Origin: Treponema maltophilum ATCC 51939
GTDB taxonomy: Bacteria; Spirochaetota; Spirochaetia; Treponematales; Treponemataceae
Direction of reading: 5' to 3'
Length of the DNA stretch: 64,000 bases
NCBI RefSeq assembly: GCF_000413055.1
Contig: NZ_KE332518.1
Coordinates: 1,923,583 to 1,987,582, forward strand
A program made the translations under genes and the position numbers. Each line of letters opens with the position of its first letter. Position 1 is the first letter of the stretch. Under the pieces are notes generated by a model. The model saw nothing but the letters and a program-made list of their open reading frames with translations, was not told the DNA's origin and made no database searches. Below are positions 34,423 to 42,435 of this stretch, one piece after another.

Positions 34423-35379
34423 ATGCAGTACCAAACGCCGCAGCGGACAATCGCAGGTTATGCACTCGTCGCGTTCAGCATTCTTACGTGGGGCTGCACG
34501 TTCATTTCGACAAAAATACTGCTTAACGCTTTTTCACCGGCGGAAATTCTGTTTATCCGTTTTTTGATTGCATACGTAAGCTTGTGGATTTTGGCACCGC
34601 GGTCGCTCAAGCTGCAAACGGGAACGGGCAGTCCGCCGCGCATAAAACAGGAACTGTATTTTGCGGGCGCGGGATTTTTCGCAATTACGCTGTACCAGTT
34701 TTTGGAAAACATCGCCCTTTCGTATACGCAGGCGTCGAACGTCTGCGTTATCGCGTCGACCGCGCCGATTTTTACCGCGATCGCCGTAAGGCTGTGCTTA
34801 AAAAAATCGCCGCAGGCAAAACCCGTAAATCTGCGCTTTATACTCGGATTTATCTGCGCGATGGTCGGCATAAGCCTTATCAGCTTCAGCGGCAAAACGC
34901 AGCTTCAACTCAATCCCGCAGGCGACCTCTTGGCCTTTTGCGGCGCCGTCGTATGGGCGGGCTATTCGGTTTTGATTACCAAGGTAAACGACTTAAATCT
35001 TCCGCCGCTTGAAAGCACGCGGCGCATATTTTTTTACGCCCTTTTAACCATGCTGCCCGCGGTCGTCTTTTCCGAATTGACCGGACAAAGAGGCGCGGGA
35101 GCGGACTTTGCGTCAAGTTTTGCATTGAGCATGCGCCGTTTTGCGGATATGCAAAACATCGCGCATTTTGTATTTTTGGGAGTGGGAGCGAGCGCCCTCA
35201 CCTACAGCGCGTGGGCACTCGCCGGGAAATACTTGGGAATCGTAAAAACATCGCTTTTTATCTATGTGATTCCCGTCATTACCGTTATAGCGGCGGCCGT
35301 TTTTTTAAACGAACGCATTACGCTTATGTCGGCCGCCGGCACCCTTTTAACGATCATAGGTCTTTTCGTTTCCGGCTGA
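34423..35379 (+). CDS. EamA (DMT superfamily) permease
   Basis: A 318-residue protein with ten hydrophobic segments arranged as two EamA repeats. The first starts YALVAFSILTWGCTFISTK and the second around GDLLAFCGAVVWAGYSVLIT. The family exports or imports small metabolites such as amino acids. Its start is three bases after the antiporter stop, without a strong ribosome binding site, so translation may be coupled. It ends 14 bases from the convergent metQ stop. The substrate is not predictable. Confidence 0.93.
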   Translation: MQYQTPQRTIAGYALVAFSILTWGCTFISTKILLNAFSPAEILFIRFLIAYVSLWILAPRSLKLQTGTGSPPRIKQELYFAGAGFFAITLYQFLENIALSYTQASNVCVIASTAPIFTAIAVRLCLKKSPQAKPVNLRFILGFICAMVGISLISFSGKTQLQLNPAGDLLAFCGAVVWAGYSVLITKVNDLNLPPLESTRRIFFYALLTMLPAVVFSELTGQRGAGADFASSFALSMRRFADMQNIAHFVFLGVGASALTYSAWALAGKYLGIVKTSLFIYVIPVITVIAAAVFLNERITLMSAAGTLLTIIGLFVSG

Positions 35380-35393
35380 CCGGCGGCACTTCC

Positions 35394-36182
35394 TTAAAAC
35401 ACTTTTACGACTTCGCCGTTCGGATAGCGTTGAGCGATAAAATCGGCTATCTTTTGACTGCGCAGCGCGTTTACCAACGCGGTAATCCGCCCGTCTTTTT
35501 CATTGCCTTCTTTTACCGCAATAATATTAACGTAGGGAGAATCCGCGCCTTCGACAAAAAGCCCGTCTTTAACCGCGCTCAAGCCGGCAGGAATCGCGTA
35601 ATTGCCGTTGATAACGGCGGCGTCCACATCCGCCAAAACGCGCGGCAGCGAAGCCGCTTCAATTTCGCGGAATTTGAACTTGCGCGGATTTTCGGCAATA
35701 TCGACCGGAGTCGCCGTAAGACCCGCACCTTCATTCAGCTTGAGTAAACCGGCGGACTGCAAAAGAAGCAGCGCACGGCCCTCGTTGGTCGGGTCGTTGG
35801 GGATCGCGATCGAGGCGCCTTCGGGCAAAGCCGACAACGACGAAACTTTCTTTGAATACAAGGCTATCGGCTCGATATGAATGCCCCCGGCGTTTGCCAA
35901 GTGAAAACCTCTTTCTTTGTTGAACGTTTCCAAGTACGGCAAATGCTGGAAAAAGTTCGCATCGATTTGTCCGCTCTCCAAAGCTTCGTTGGGCGTAACG
36001 TAATCGGTAAATTCGATAACTTCCAGCTTTATTCCTGAGGCCGCCAAATCGTCGGCAACGAGTTTAAGCATTTCGGCATGAGGTTCGGGTGTTGCCCCGA
36101 CCTTCAAAGCTTTTGCATCCTGCTTTTTTGCACAGGAAACACATACGAACAGAACTGCGCACAGCGCAAAAATCTTTTTCAT
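35394..36182 (-). CDS. metQ: Methionine ABC transporter substrate-binding lipoprotein
   Basis: A 262-residue NlpA-family lipoprotein with the lipobox VCVSC (Cys17). The family pattern is plain: LKVGATPEPHAEMLKLV, DYVTPNEALESGQIDANFFQH, then PNDPTNEGRALLLLQSAGL and NGNYAIPAGL. MetQ delivers D- or L-methionine to MetNI. AGGAGA precedes the ATG. It follows metI on the same strand, but a 285-base gap with palindromic repeats and a duplicated leader segment separates them. Confidence 0.95.
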   Translation of the reverse strand: MKKIFALCAVLFVCVSCAKKQDAKALKVGATPEPHAEMLKLVADDLAASGIKLEVIEFTDYVTPNEALESGQIDANFFQHLPYLETFNKERGFHLANAGGIHIEPIALYSKKVSSLSALPEGASIAIPNDPTNEGRALLLLQSAGLLKLNEGAGLTATPVDIAENPRKFKFREIEAASLPRVLADVDAAVINGNYAIPAGLSAVKDGLFVEGADSPYVNIIAVKEGNEKDGRITALVNALRSQKIADFIAQRYPNGEVVKVF

Positions 36183-36467
36183 AAACTTCTCCTATAAATC
36201 TTGCGAGTTTGCAACGCAAACTCGGCTTTGAAGCGCGCGGCGCCATTTCAGCCGCGAGCTTCAAACTTTCTCCTATTAAAATCTAAGAGTTTGCAACGCA
36301 AACAATTGACAATTATTTCGGGCGTTCCGGTTTCCGCATCTGCGTCAACCGTCGGGCTTTCCGGGGTTCCGCTGACGCTCCATTCCTTCGGAACAGCTGC
36401 GCTGCCCCTCCAATCCCTAACGCGTACCGTCAAGCACACAGCCGTTACCGAGGCCGCTTACAATCTT
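36183..36467. repeat. metQ-metI gap with two GTTTGCAACGCAAAC palindromes and a duplicated leader
   Basis: GTTTGC-AAC-GCAAAC occurs at about 36209-36223 and 36290-36304. Each follows a near-copy of the metQ ribosome-binding region (TTCTCC.TAT on the plus strand), so about 40 bases are duplicated some 85-105 bases apart. Between them is a hairpin, TTTGAAGC..GCTTCAAA (36231-36267). The segment 36330-36425 ends in CCCTCCAATCCCT, also seen near 27570-27585. No gene is visible. Confidence 0.6.
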
Positions 36468-37133
36468 TTACCGCTTTTTCATTTGGGCCGCGCTCAGCTT
36501 TGTGCCGGCGGCTTGTATAATCTCCACCAAAATCAAAATCACGATAACGGAAACGGCCATCACATCGGGGCGGAAACGCTGGTAGCCGTACCGGATCGCC
36601 AAATCGCCCAAGCCGCCGCCGCCGATCGCTCCGGCCATCGCCGAATAACCGATCAGGTTTATTATCGTAAGCGTTATGCCCGCCGTCAGCGAAGGCAGCG
36701 CTTCGGGCAGCAGCACTTTTACGATTATCTGAAAATCCGTGGAACCCATGGCACGGGCGGCTTGAACGACGCCCGGATCCACTTCCTTTAAAGCCGTTTC
36801 TATAACCCGCGCCGCAAAAGGAGCCGCCGCTATCGAAAGCGGAATAATTGCAGCCGGCGTTCCGATACTTGTTCCGGCGAGGATGCGGGACAAGGGAAAC
36901 AGCAATATCATCAATATAATAAACGGGAACGAACGCAAAACGTTTACGATTCGCGTCAGTACATGAAACAAAAGGGGACGGGGCCGTATGCCGCCTTCAG
37001 GGTCGGAAGCGCACAGCAGTATGCCGACGGGAAGTCCGAGCAGCACCGAAAAAAAAGTCGAGGCAAACACCATAATCAGCGTTTGCAGCGTGGCCGTCCC
37101 CACAAGGGACAAAAGATTTTGTATCGAATTCAT
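36468..37133 (-). CDS. metI: Methionine ABC transporter permease
   Basis: A 221-residue permease with five or six hydrophobic segments and the MetI-type EAA loop ARAMGSTDFQIIVKVLLPEA near residue 140. The downstream helix includes INLIGYSAMAGAIGGGGLGD, typical of the family. Its start codon shares a base with the metN stop (TAATG), so translation is coupled. It forms the channel for MetN and MetQ. Confidence 0.95.
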   Translation of the reverse strand: MNSIQNLLSLVGTATLQTLIMVFASTFFSVLLGLPVGILLCASDPEGGIRPRPLLFHVLTRIVNVLRSFPFIILMILLFPLSRILAGTSIGTPAAIIPLSIAAAPFAARVIETALKEVDPGVVQAARAMGSTDFQIIVKVLLPEALPSLTAGITLTIINLIGYSAMAGAIGGGGLGDLAIRYGYQRFRPDVMAVSVIVILILVEIIQAAGTKLSAAQMKKR

Positions 37134-38233
37134 TATTGCGCCCCCGATTTTTGCCCCCGCACCGCCCGTGCGGTTTTTTCGGTCCCTTCGGTTTCGACGA
37201 TAACACCCTGCGTTTGAAGCCAGTGCAAAGCTTTTTCCAGTTCCGCAGGGGAACCGCTTATGTCGGTTATAAGCGTGCCGATATTTTTATCCGTTAAATG
37301 CTGAATGCCGCCCGCGCGGATATTGAATTCCACGTCAAAAAGGCGCGACAACCTGCTGAGTACCGGCTCTCCGGTCGTATTGCCGACAAAACGCAGCGTG
37401 TATTTTCCGCCGTCTTTCGACCAGCGCACAAAGCCGTCGCCTTCGCCCGGTGCGGCACGATCGGCATCGGCGTAGGAAGCGGCCGTGTCGGAAACCGCAA
37501 GGTTCGACAAAAAGTCTTTTGTAACGGCGGACTGCGGGCGCGTAAAAATATCGGTAACGGTTCCGCTTTCGGCAACCGTTCCGTCGTCGAGGACGGCAAC
37601 CTGTTCGCAAATATCGCGCACGACTTCCATTTGATGCGTTATCATAACGACGGTCAAATTCATTTGTTTTTGCAAACTGCGGATAAGCAGCAAAATCGAA
37701 CGCGTCGTTTGCGGATCCAAAGCGCTCGTCGCCTCGTCGCAAAACAAAATATCGGGCTTGTTCGCAAGAGCGCGGGCTATCGCGACGCGCTGCTTTTGGC
37801 CGCCGGACAGGGTGCTCACGGGCGCTTTTTCCCTTCCCTCAAGCCCCACAAGCTCCAAAAGTTCGGCCGTCCTCTTTTTTATTTCATGCTTTGAGCGGCC
37901 GACAATTTCCAAGGGATAGGCTATATTTTCTCCTGCGGTGCGCGAGCTGAACAAATTGAAATTCTGAAATATCATGCCGATGCGCCGGCGCCGTTCAATA
38001 AGCGCTTTTTTATCCAGATTGTCAACGCGCACGTCATCGTACAGCACCGAGCCGGAATCGGGTTTTTCAAGCAAACTGATCAAGCGCATTAAAGTGGATT
38101 TTCCCGCGCCGCTTTTTCCGATGATGCCGTACACGGTATCGGAAGGCACAACGAGAGAAACGTCCCGGACGGCGTCGATACGGCCGCTGCCCGCTTCGTA
38201 TGTTTTTTTTACCGAATCCAAACAAATGCGCAT
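37133..38233 (-). CDS. metN: Methionine ABC transporter ATP-binding protein
   Basis: A 366-residue ATPase with Walker A GKSGAGKST near residue 40, the signature LSGGQKQRVAIARAL near 140 and Walker B ILFCDEATSALD just after. Residues about 280-350 form the C-terminal NIL domain that senses internal methionine. The ATG at 38233 (MRICLDSVKKTYEAG) sits nine bases after AGGAG; a longer frame to 38302 overlaps the promoter and is not used. First gene of the metN-metI-(metQ) operon. Confidence 0.95.
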   Translation of the reverse strand: MRICLDSVKKTYEAGSGRIDAVRDVSLVVPSDTVYGIIGKSGAGKSTLMRLISLLEKPDSGSVLYDDVRVDNLDKKALIERRRRIGMIFQNFNLFSSRTAGENIAYPLEIVGRSKHEIKKRTAELLELVGLEGREKAPVSTLSGGQKQRVAIARALANKPDILFCDEATSALDPQTTRSILLLIRSLQKQMNLTVVMITHQMEVVRDICEQVAVLDDGTVAESGTVTDIFTRPQSAVTKDFLSNLAVSDTAASYADADRAAPGEGDGFVRWSKDGGKYTLRFVGNTTGEPVLSRLSRLFDVEFNIRAGGIQHLTDKNIGTLITDISGSPAELEKALHWLQTQGVIVETEGTEKTARAVRGQKSGAQ

Positions 38234-38273
38234 GCGCAAAAACTCCTGCAAAAGAGAATTTTTCAATCTTACA

Positions 38274-38302
38274 CTTATACTTTTTTTGTCCGCTAAAGTC
38301 AA
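38274..38302 (-). promoter_or_regulatory. metN promoter
   Basis: Minus-strand TTGACT (38297-38302), a 17-base spacer and TATAAG (38274-38279), about 41 bases before the metN start. No S-box-sized leader fits between it and the gene. Confidence 0.7.
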
Positions 38303-38419
38303 CCGGTATACTTATACGGGTAAATGTGCTATAGTAAATTGCATATAAATCAAAGCGGTCGTCCAAAAAATCACATTTTTTTTGAACAACCCTTTGCACT
38401 ATTTTCGCAGGAGGATATG

Positions 38420-39538
38420 ATGAAAAAAATTGCAGCGGTATGCGCTCTCGCACTTGCATCCTTTGCCCTTCTCGGCGCACAGGCGCAGGTTCCCGGTTTT
38501 TCGAACACCGTTCACGCGGCGGTCGGTCAATCGGTAGAAAAAAATGCGCAAATTAAGTTTTTGGGCTTTACCGAATATTTTACGGGGAACGTTACCGTCG
38601 GAAAAATAACGTTCACAGGCGACATCGCATGGCAGCTTATTCCCGGTCCGGGCGGAGTGGAAACGAGGTTCGGCGATCACAATATAAACGTCGTCATCAA
38701 CCCTGTCAGAGGATTCGACATCGGACTCGGAACCAACTTGAATTGGACGGTCGGTCCCGGCCCCTCGTCGGGCCCGCAGTGGAGCGCATACGACAAGCCC
38801 TATTACGGCGGCATCAACCTCGAAAACGCCCAAACAAGCGTTTCTTCCGATCCGCATTATCCGCGAAGAGGATTTGAAGTTATCAATTATTATGCGAAAA
38901 AAGCGTTCGGTTTACGCTACCGGTATCAAAATATTTTTGAAGTCGGCTTTTCGCTTCCCGAACTGACCAGCTCAAACAACTTTAACGCAGGCATCGGGCT
39001 TAAAGCGAATATTGGGGATAAATTCGGCATAGGCTTTGCGTACAACGGCCCCTTCAGCAGAGGCAAAAATTACATATACGTGGGCGCATCGACTTCGGCT
39101 TTAAAAAGCTTCGACATCGGCGTCTATTGGAACATGTTGACCGACACAAGCGCAACCGCCCACGACGGAGCAAACACCGTCGGAACCGTTATAGACTTCA
39201 GAATAAGAAACGTCCGCATCCGACCTGAAGGCGCCGTAACGTTTTGGTCGGATCCCTCTTGGGCGCCGGCAGCTTATATCGCCGTTCAAGCGGCTGTCGA
39301 CCTTACCTCGGGTCTGACCGGCGGATTAAACGCAAGCTGGGGACTCGGCTCCGACTTAAAGGACGATCCCAATAACGTAAAAGCCGGCGCCCGCTTCGAT
39401 ATCAATCCGTATATTTTATGGACGATAAACAAGGCCCACATGCTGTCGCTCGGCGCCCAGCTGACTCCCGTCCTGTGGCGGGACAAGACCTACACCTTCG
39501 GCTGGCAGATTCCCGTCGCATGGAAGGTTTACTTCTAA
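38420..39538 (+). CDS. Outer-membrane beta-barrel protein
   Basis: A 372-residue protein with a signal peptide (MKKIAAVCALALASFALLGA, cleavage near AQA). The rest is alternating beta strands rich in Gly, Asn and aromatics, for example GFDIGLGTNLNWTVG, LRYRYQNIFEVGFSLPEL, LTGGLNASWGLG, and a terminal strand ending QIPVAWKVYF, where the final Phe fits outer-membrane insertion. I recognise it only as a treponeme-type barrel protein. GGAGG lies five bases before the second of two tandem ATGs. A partial, mosaic copy of its 3' end lies at 47424-47712. Confidence 0.85.
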   Translation: MKKIAAVCALALASFALLGAQAQVPGFSNTVHAAVGQSVEKNAQIKFLGFTEYFTGNVTVGKITFTGDIAWQLIPGPGGVETRFGDHNINVVINPVRGFDIGLGTNLNWTVGPGPSSGPQWSAYDKPYYGGINLENAQTSVSSDPHYPRRGFEVINYYAKKAFGLRYRYQNIFEVGFSLPELTSSNNFNAGIGLKANIGDKFGIGFAYNGPFSRGKNYIYVGASTSALKSFDIGVYWNMLTDTSATAHDGANTVGTVIDFRIRNVRIRPEGAVTFWSDPSWAPAAYIAVQAAVDLTSGLTGGLNASWGLGSDLKDDPNNVKAGARFDINPYILWTINKAHMLSLGAQLTPVLWRDKTYTFGWQIPVAWKVYF

Positions 39539-39838
39539 AAACACATACAAGCTCAGTCCGGCTGACCTTATGCGGTCAGTCGGACGTACCCTCTGCGGTA
39601 AGCCTGACTTACCCTCTGCGGTAAGCTCGGCTGACCATAGCGTGTCGGTCGGGCTGCGACAAAATCTTAAACCCGCTCACAATTTATAAGACTTTAATCG
39701 TTTAATAAGATGTAAGATTGTATAGTTCCGTTTATTTTACATCTTCCTAAAAGATGTTTTTTTATCAAAACCGTGATTCACTATTTTTTCACTATCGGTT
39801 AAACCTGTTGATTCACAGTTTCGATCGTTTTTAGTTGA
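39539..39838. other. Non-coding stretch shared in part with 47615-47712
   Basis: After the hairpins, the segment 39630-39712 is almost identical to 47627-47712 downstream of the partial barrel-protein copy, including ATTTATAAGACTTTAATC. The rest (39713-39838) is A+T-rich and shows no gene. Confidence 0.6.
39556..39654. repeat. Row of hairpins after the barrel-protein gene
   Basis: Stems at 39556-39585 (GTCCGGCTGACC with GGTCAGTCGGAC), 39608-39625 (CTTACC-N6-GGTAAG) and 39629-39654 (GGCTGACC with a GGTCGGGC-like arm). The sequence CTCTGCGGTAAG appears twice. They may end or stabilise the barrel-protein message. Confidence 0.5.
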
Positions 39839-39839
39839 C

Positions 39840-39858
39840 GTTGAAGCGAATGTTAGGC
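39840..39858 (-). other. Half attC-like site (attC-1)
   Basis: On the minus strand, GCCTAAC (R'' type) is followed by a three-base spacer and CGCTTCAAC (L'' type), matching the left arms of the site at 40716-40793. The expected L' and R' arms are not found in the sequence beyond, so this site is truncated. It begins two bases after the toxin stop, where an attC should be. Confidence 0.55.
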
Positions 39859-39860
39859 GC

Positions 39861-40184
39861 TTATCTTGACTCTCTTTTGGCTGCAATTTCATATACCTCA
39901 TTATCCTGTCGTACAGAAATCACAATAATTTTCATTATATTGTCTAAATCAGTTTGTTCCAACTTATAAACTATTCTTAGTCCTGATCCTTTTAGTTTAA
40001 TCTTGAATAATCCGGTTAAATTATTTCCACCTTTATTTCCCAATGGTTTACCATAACCACCTTTCACATTAGATTCCGGATTTTGTGCAACCTTAGTTAT
40101 AGCTTTCAATACTATTTTTTGTTGTGCTCCGTCCAATGCTTTCAACTCTTGTTTTGCTTCCGGATGATAAACTATTTCCCACAT
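39861..40184 (-). CDS. RelE/ParE-superfamily toxin of a type II toxin-antitoxin pair
   Basis: A 107-residue basic protein. The opening MWEIVYHPEAKQELKALDG, the central GGYGKPLGNKGGNNLTGLFKIKL and the ending IVISVRQDNEVYEIAAKR match the RelE/HigB-like mRNA-interferase fold, with LRIVYKLE forming the core strand. Such toxins cut ribosome-bound mRNA. It starts three bases after the antitoxin stop, the usual order of antitoxin first. The pair is noticeably A+T-richer than the flanking genes and ends at an attC-like half site, so it is probably an integron cassette. Confidence 0.88.
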   Translation of the reverse strand: MWEIVYHPEAKQELKALDGAQQKIVLKAITKVAQNPESNVKGGYGKPLGNKGGNNLTGLFKIKLKGSGLRIVYKLEQTDLDNIMKIIVISVRQDNEVYEIAAKRESR

Positions 40185-40187
40185 TGA

Positions 40188-40508
40188 TTACTCCAATTCG
40201 ATATCAATGTTTTCCAGTTCTTGTTCATTTATGTTTAAATCAGTAAGAAGATCGGTGTGTGAAATATACTTTACATTATTTGATAATCTATTGTTTGCTT
40301 CAGCCATCAATAAAGCATCTTCATATTGTTCAATCAGCGCTTGATAATCTTGAGGACTTATCAGAACGCATTCCGGAGTATTATTTTTTACAACAATTCT
40401 TATTCCGTCATTTTTTACTTCTGTAAATATTCTATTTGCCTCACCTTTATTAAAACGGCTTATAGGAATTATGGAATCTAATATATTAATAGAATTTACT
40501 GCATTCAT
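40188..40508 (-). CDS. Phd/YefM-like antitoxin
   Basis: A 106-residue acidic protein. Residues 1-75 follow the Phd/YefM pattern: ISRFNKGEANRIFTEVKNDG, RIVVKNNTPECVLISPQDYQ, then ALIEQYEDALLMAEANNRL. The tail (DLLTDLNINEQELENIDIEL) is the disordered toxin-binding region. GGAGG lies seven bases before the ATG at 40508. It neutralises the toxin encoded three bases downstream and should autoregulate the pair. Confidence 0.88.
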   Translation of the reverse strand: MNAVNSINILDSIIPISRFNKGEANRIFTEVKNDGIRIVVKNNTPECVLISPQDYQALIEQYEDALLMAEANNRLSNNVKYISHTDLLTDLNINEQELENIDIELE

Positions 40509-40658
40509 AGATAAACCTCCATGGCAAAATCTCTGGTAATAATATAACATGAAAGACAAATACCGACAAGTATATTACTATATTTACCGATATATTTATT
40601 GATAACTCTCTAAAATAAGACTTTGTGCATATAGCTTTATTCGTGCGGAGGTGTTAAT

Positions 40659-40681
40659 CCCCCGACTCTCTCCGTCGGGGG
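40659..40681. other. CCCCCGAC-GTCGGGGG hairpin
   Basis: A perfect 8-bp stem with a 7-base loop upstream of the antitoxin gene and just beside attC-2. It may be a terminator for the neighbouring cassette or part of the pair's control region. Confidence 0.5.
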
Positions 40682-40715
40682 AGATTGTTTCTCTTTGGTG
40701 CCCGCCGGGCGCTCC

Positions 40716-40795
40716 GTCCAACATTCGCTTAACCCGCAACGAGGCTTGCCGCAAAACAGCTCGGTTTAGTTGACGTTGAAGCGGGTGTTAGGCGC
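40716..40795 (-). other. Integron attC-like recombination site (attC-2)
   Basis: Minus strand: GCCTAAC (R''), CGCTTCAAC (L''), a variable arm, GTTAAGCG (L'), GTTGGAC (R', fits GTTRRRY). L'' and L' pair except for one unpaired base, and R'' pairs with R', as in attC folding. The apical part contains CAAC..GAG and CTC..GTTG pairs. On the folded strand the unpaired base is a G. It lies downstream of the MazE/MazF-like genes. Compare 41315-41380. Confidence 0.75.
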
Positions 40796-40827
40796 TACTT
40801 TTGTTTGTTATAAGTTTCGCAACAGCA

Positions 40828-40992
40828 TCAATCAGAAGATACAAGATTTGAGGTAAATGGAATCACAACAACAGTATTCAAATGCTTTATTCCAAGCAAA
40901 TCATTTTGCATTACAACAGCCGGACGCACTTTTGCCGGAAGACTGCCAACAGGAAGTCCAAAATCTATAAGCCATATCTCACCATGTGTCAT
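40828..40992 (-). pseudogene. Truncated MazF/PemK-like toxin
   Basis: A 54-codon frame that reads as the N-terminal half of a PemK/MazF RNase: MTHGEIWLIDFGLPVG, then LPAKVRPAVVMQNDLLG and TVVVIPFTSNLVSSD, ending at TGA. A full toxin is about 110 residues, so the C-terminal half with part of the active site is missing. The frame overlaps the end of the antitoxin gene by 14 bases, the usual MazEF linkage. The loss occurs just before attC-2. It was likely inactivated during cassette decay. Confidence 0.7.
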
Positions 40993-41176
40993 TTTTCAGT
41001 TCTTCCCACATGGCATTCATAGAACTTCGGGAAATGTCATTTTCCATTTCAGAGTAATTTTCTTCTCTTTTTTTTGACTTTAAAGCTTCCAGCATTTTTC
41101 CCATCAAAATTATTGACTGGTCATACGAAAGAGAAAGAGCCTGTTTTGTAAAATCTTCAAATACTGTATCGACCAT
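40979..41176 (-). CDS. Small antitoxin (MazE-like position)
   Basis: A 65-residue helical, acidic protein (MVDTVFEDFTKQALSLSYDQ.., ending ELKNDTW). Its position directly upstream of, and overlapping, a MazF-like frame identifies it as the antitoxin of that pair. The sequence itself is not a classic AbrB-fold MazE. GAGG precedes the ATG by about seven bases. It lies in its own cassette between attC-2 and attC-3. Confidence 0.7.
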   Translation of the reverse strand: MVDTVFEDFTKQALSLSYDQSIILMGKMLEALKSKKREENYSEMENDISRSSMNAMWEELKNDTW

Positions 41177-41314
41177 AATATACCTCGCTATCAGATTATA
41201 ACATATATGCGGTACATTTTCATTATATAAACGATAATGGGAATAATTATTTGCTTTAATTTACAACAGAAACACCCCTTTTTTAAGTTGTTAATCGCAC
41301 CCGCCGGGCGCTCC

Positions 41315-41380
41315 GCCCAACATTCGCTTAACCCGCAACGAGGCTTGTTTCGTTTGTCGGCGCTAAAGCGGGTGTTAACA
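41315..41380 (-). other. Integron attC-like recombination site (attC-3)
   Basis: Minus strand: TGTTAAC (R''), CGCTTTAGCG (L'' region), GTTAAGCG (L'), GTTGGGC (R', fits GTTRRRY). From the R' arm inward it shares a long near-identical core with attC-2 (ATTCGCTTAACCCGC and CAACGAGGCTTG on the plus strand). The apical arm is shorter. It begins a few bases after the hydrolase stop codon. Confidence 0.72.
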
Positions 41381-41382
41381 TA

Positions 41383-42345
41383 TTATCCTTTTATACTTAA
41401 TAAAACTTTAAAAAGTTCTTCCATCATTTCTTTGTTCGGCAAATGACCTGAATTTCCTACTACTCTATAGTGTAAATTTTTATTACCCGAACTTTCACAA
41501 AGTTCCTTTATAATTTTTGTAGGGGAAACTATATCGGTTTCTCCCTGTAAAATATAATACGGAACACTTACATTCTTTAATTTTTCAGATAAATCAATAT
41601 GAAGAATTTCGTTCCACAAAGAAATACTATCTTTATAGCCGTTTATAAACATAGCTTTGAAATCTTTAAATGTATAATCAGGCGATTGGAATAAACCTAA
41701 AATAATTTTTCCGATTTCCAGGGGCTTTGATTTTTTATTATTGTATGCATTCGTCTTTTTTCTTAGCAAACAGGATACTAATTGCAAATCTTTACTTTTT
41801 ATATTATCGATATTCGTATTTTTTATCCTAGTTATTATCCGTTCCGAAACGCCGCTTTCTTTCAATGCATTATACACTTCTTCGTTGTAGAAAATATTTT
41901 TTACAATTTGTCCTATCGCCAAAACTCCGTCAATCACTTTTGATTTTTTTTCAGCGACCGATAAACTTAATATGCTTCCCCATGATGCACTGAAAATAAA
42001 TAATTTATTGTTCGGAAATTCTTTTTTTATAGAATCAATTAAATCGCAGGTCATCTGAACAAACCGGTTTATTGTGAAATTATCGTCAATTTTATAGTTA
42101 TTGATTCCACAACCGAGCTGATCCCAACAAACCGTAATAAAATTATCGGTAAATTCAGGAAACATTCCTCTGCAACCCACACAAAGAGGAATCGGCGTTC
42201 CCGGGCCTCCATGCAACGTTATTAATATCGGCAAATCATCCCGTTTGCCTTCAACTAAAACCTTTTGCGAAAATCCGCCTAAATTGAATTCTGAAATATG
42301 TGAAATTTTATTATTTTTTATGACTGTTTTTCTGGTTTTATTCAT
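41383..42345 (-). CDS. Alpha/beta hydrolase (proline iminopeptidase-like)
   Basis: A 320-residue hydrolase. The oxyanion motif HGGPG is near residue 45. The nucleophile elbow is SASWGS near 120, where the usual first Gly is Ser. The acid is in GETDIVSP near 270, and the final His in GNSGHLPNKE near 300. This matches the prolyl-aminopeptidase branch, which cleaves N-terminal prolines or related amides. The gene is A+T-rich and Asn/Lys/Ile-rich, unlike the chromosomal genes around it, and is followed at once by attC-3, so it is likely a captured cassette. AAAGG precedes the ATG. Confidence 0.88.
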   Translation of the reverse strand: MNKTRKTVIKNNKISHISEFNLGGFSQKVLVEGKRDDLPILITLHGGPGTPIPLCVGCRGMFPEFTDNFITVCWDQLGCGINNYKIDDNFTINRFVQMTCDLIDSIKKEFPNNKLFIFSASWGSILSLSVAEKKSKVIDGVLAIGQIVKNIFYNEEVYNALKESGVSERIITRIKNTNIDNIKSKDLQLVSCLLRKKTNAYNNKKSKPLEIGKIILGLFQSPDYTFKDFKAMFINGYKDSISLWNEILHIDLSEKLKNVSVPYYILQGETDIVSPTKIIKELCESSGNKNLHYRVVGNSGHLPNKEMMEELFKVLLSIKG

Positions 42346-42435
42346 TTGTTTTACCTTTATTTATCGCGCATCGGCGCATTATTCCGACGCCGCTTCGATT
42401 TTTACTATAATATCATACAAAATACACTTCTTCAA

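Noticed and set aside
36064-36264. A minus-strand frame (MKLAAEMAPRA..) with a TTG start after AGGAGA inside the metQ gap
   Set aside because: It overlaps metQ out of frame, and the ribosome-binding sequence is explained by the duplicated metQ leader.
38324-38419. Upstream extension of the barrel-protein gene to an earlier ATG
   Set aside because: The extra residues precede a clear signal peptide that follows GGAGG and ATG at 38417-38420.
42346-42435. An attC site on the far side of the hydrolase cassette
   Set aside because: No R'' or R' boxes are visible, so the cassette boundary on that side is undefined.
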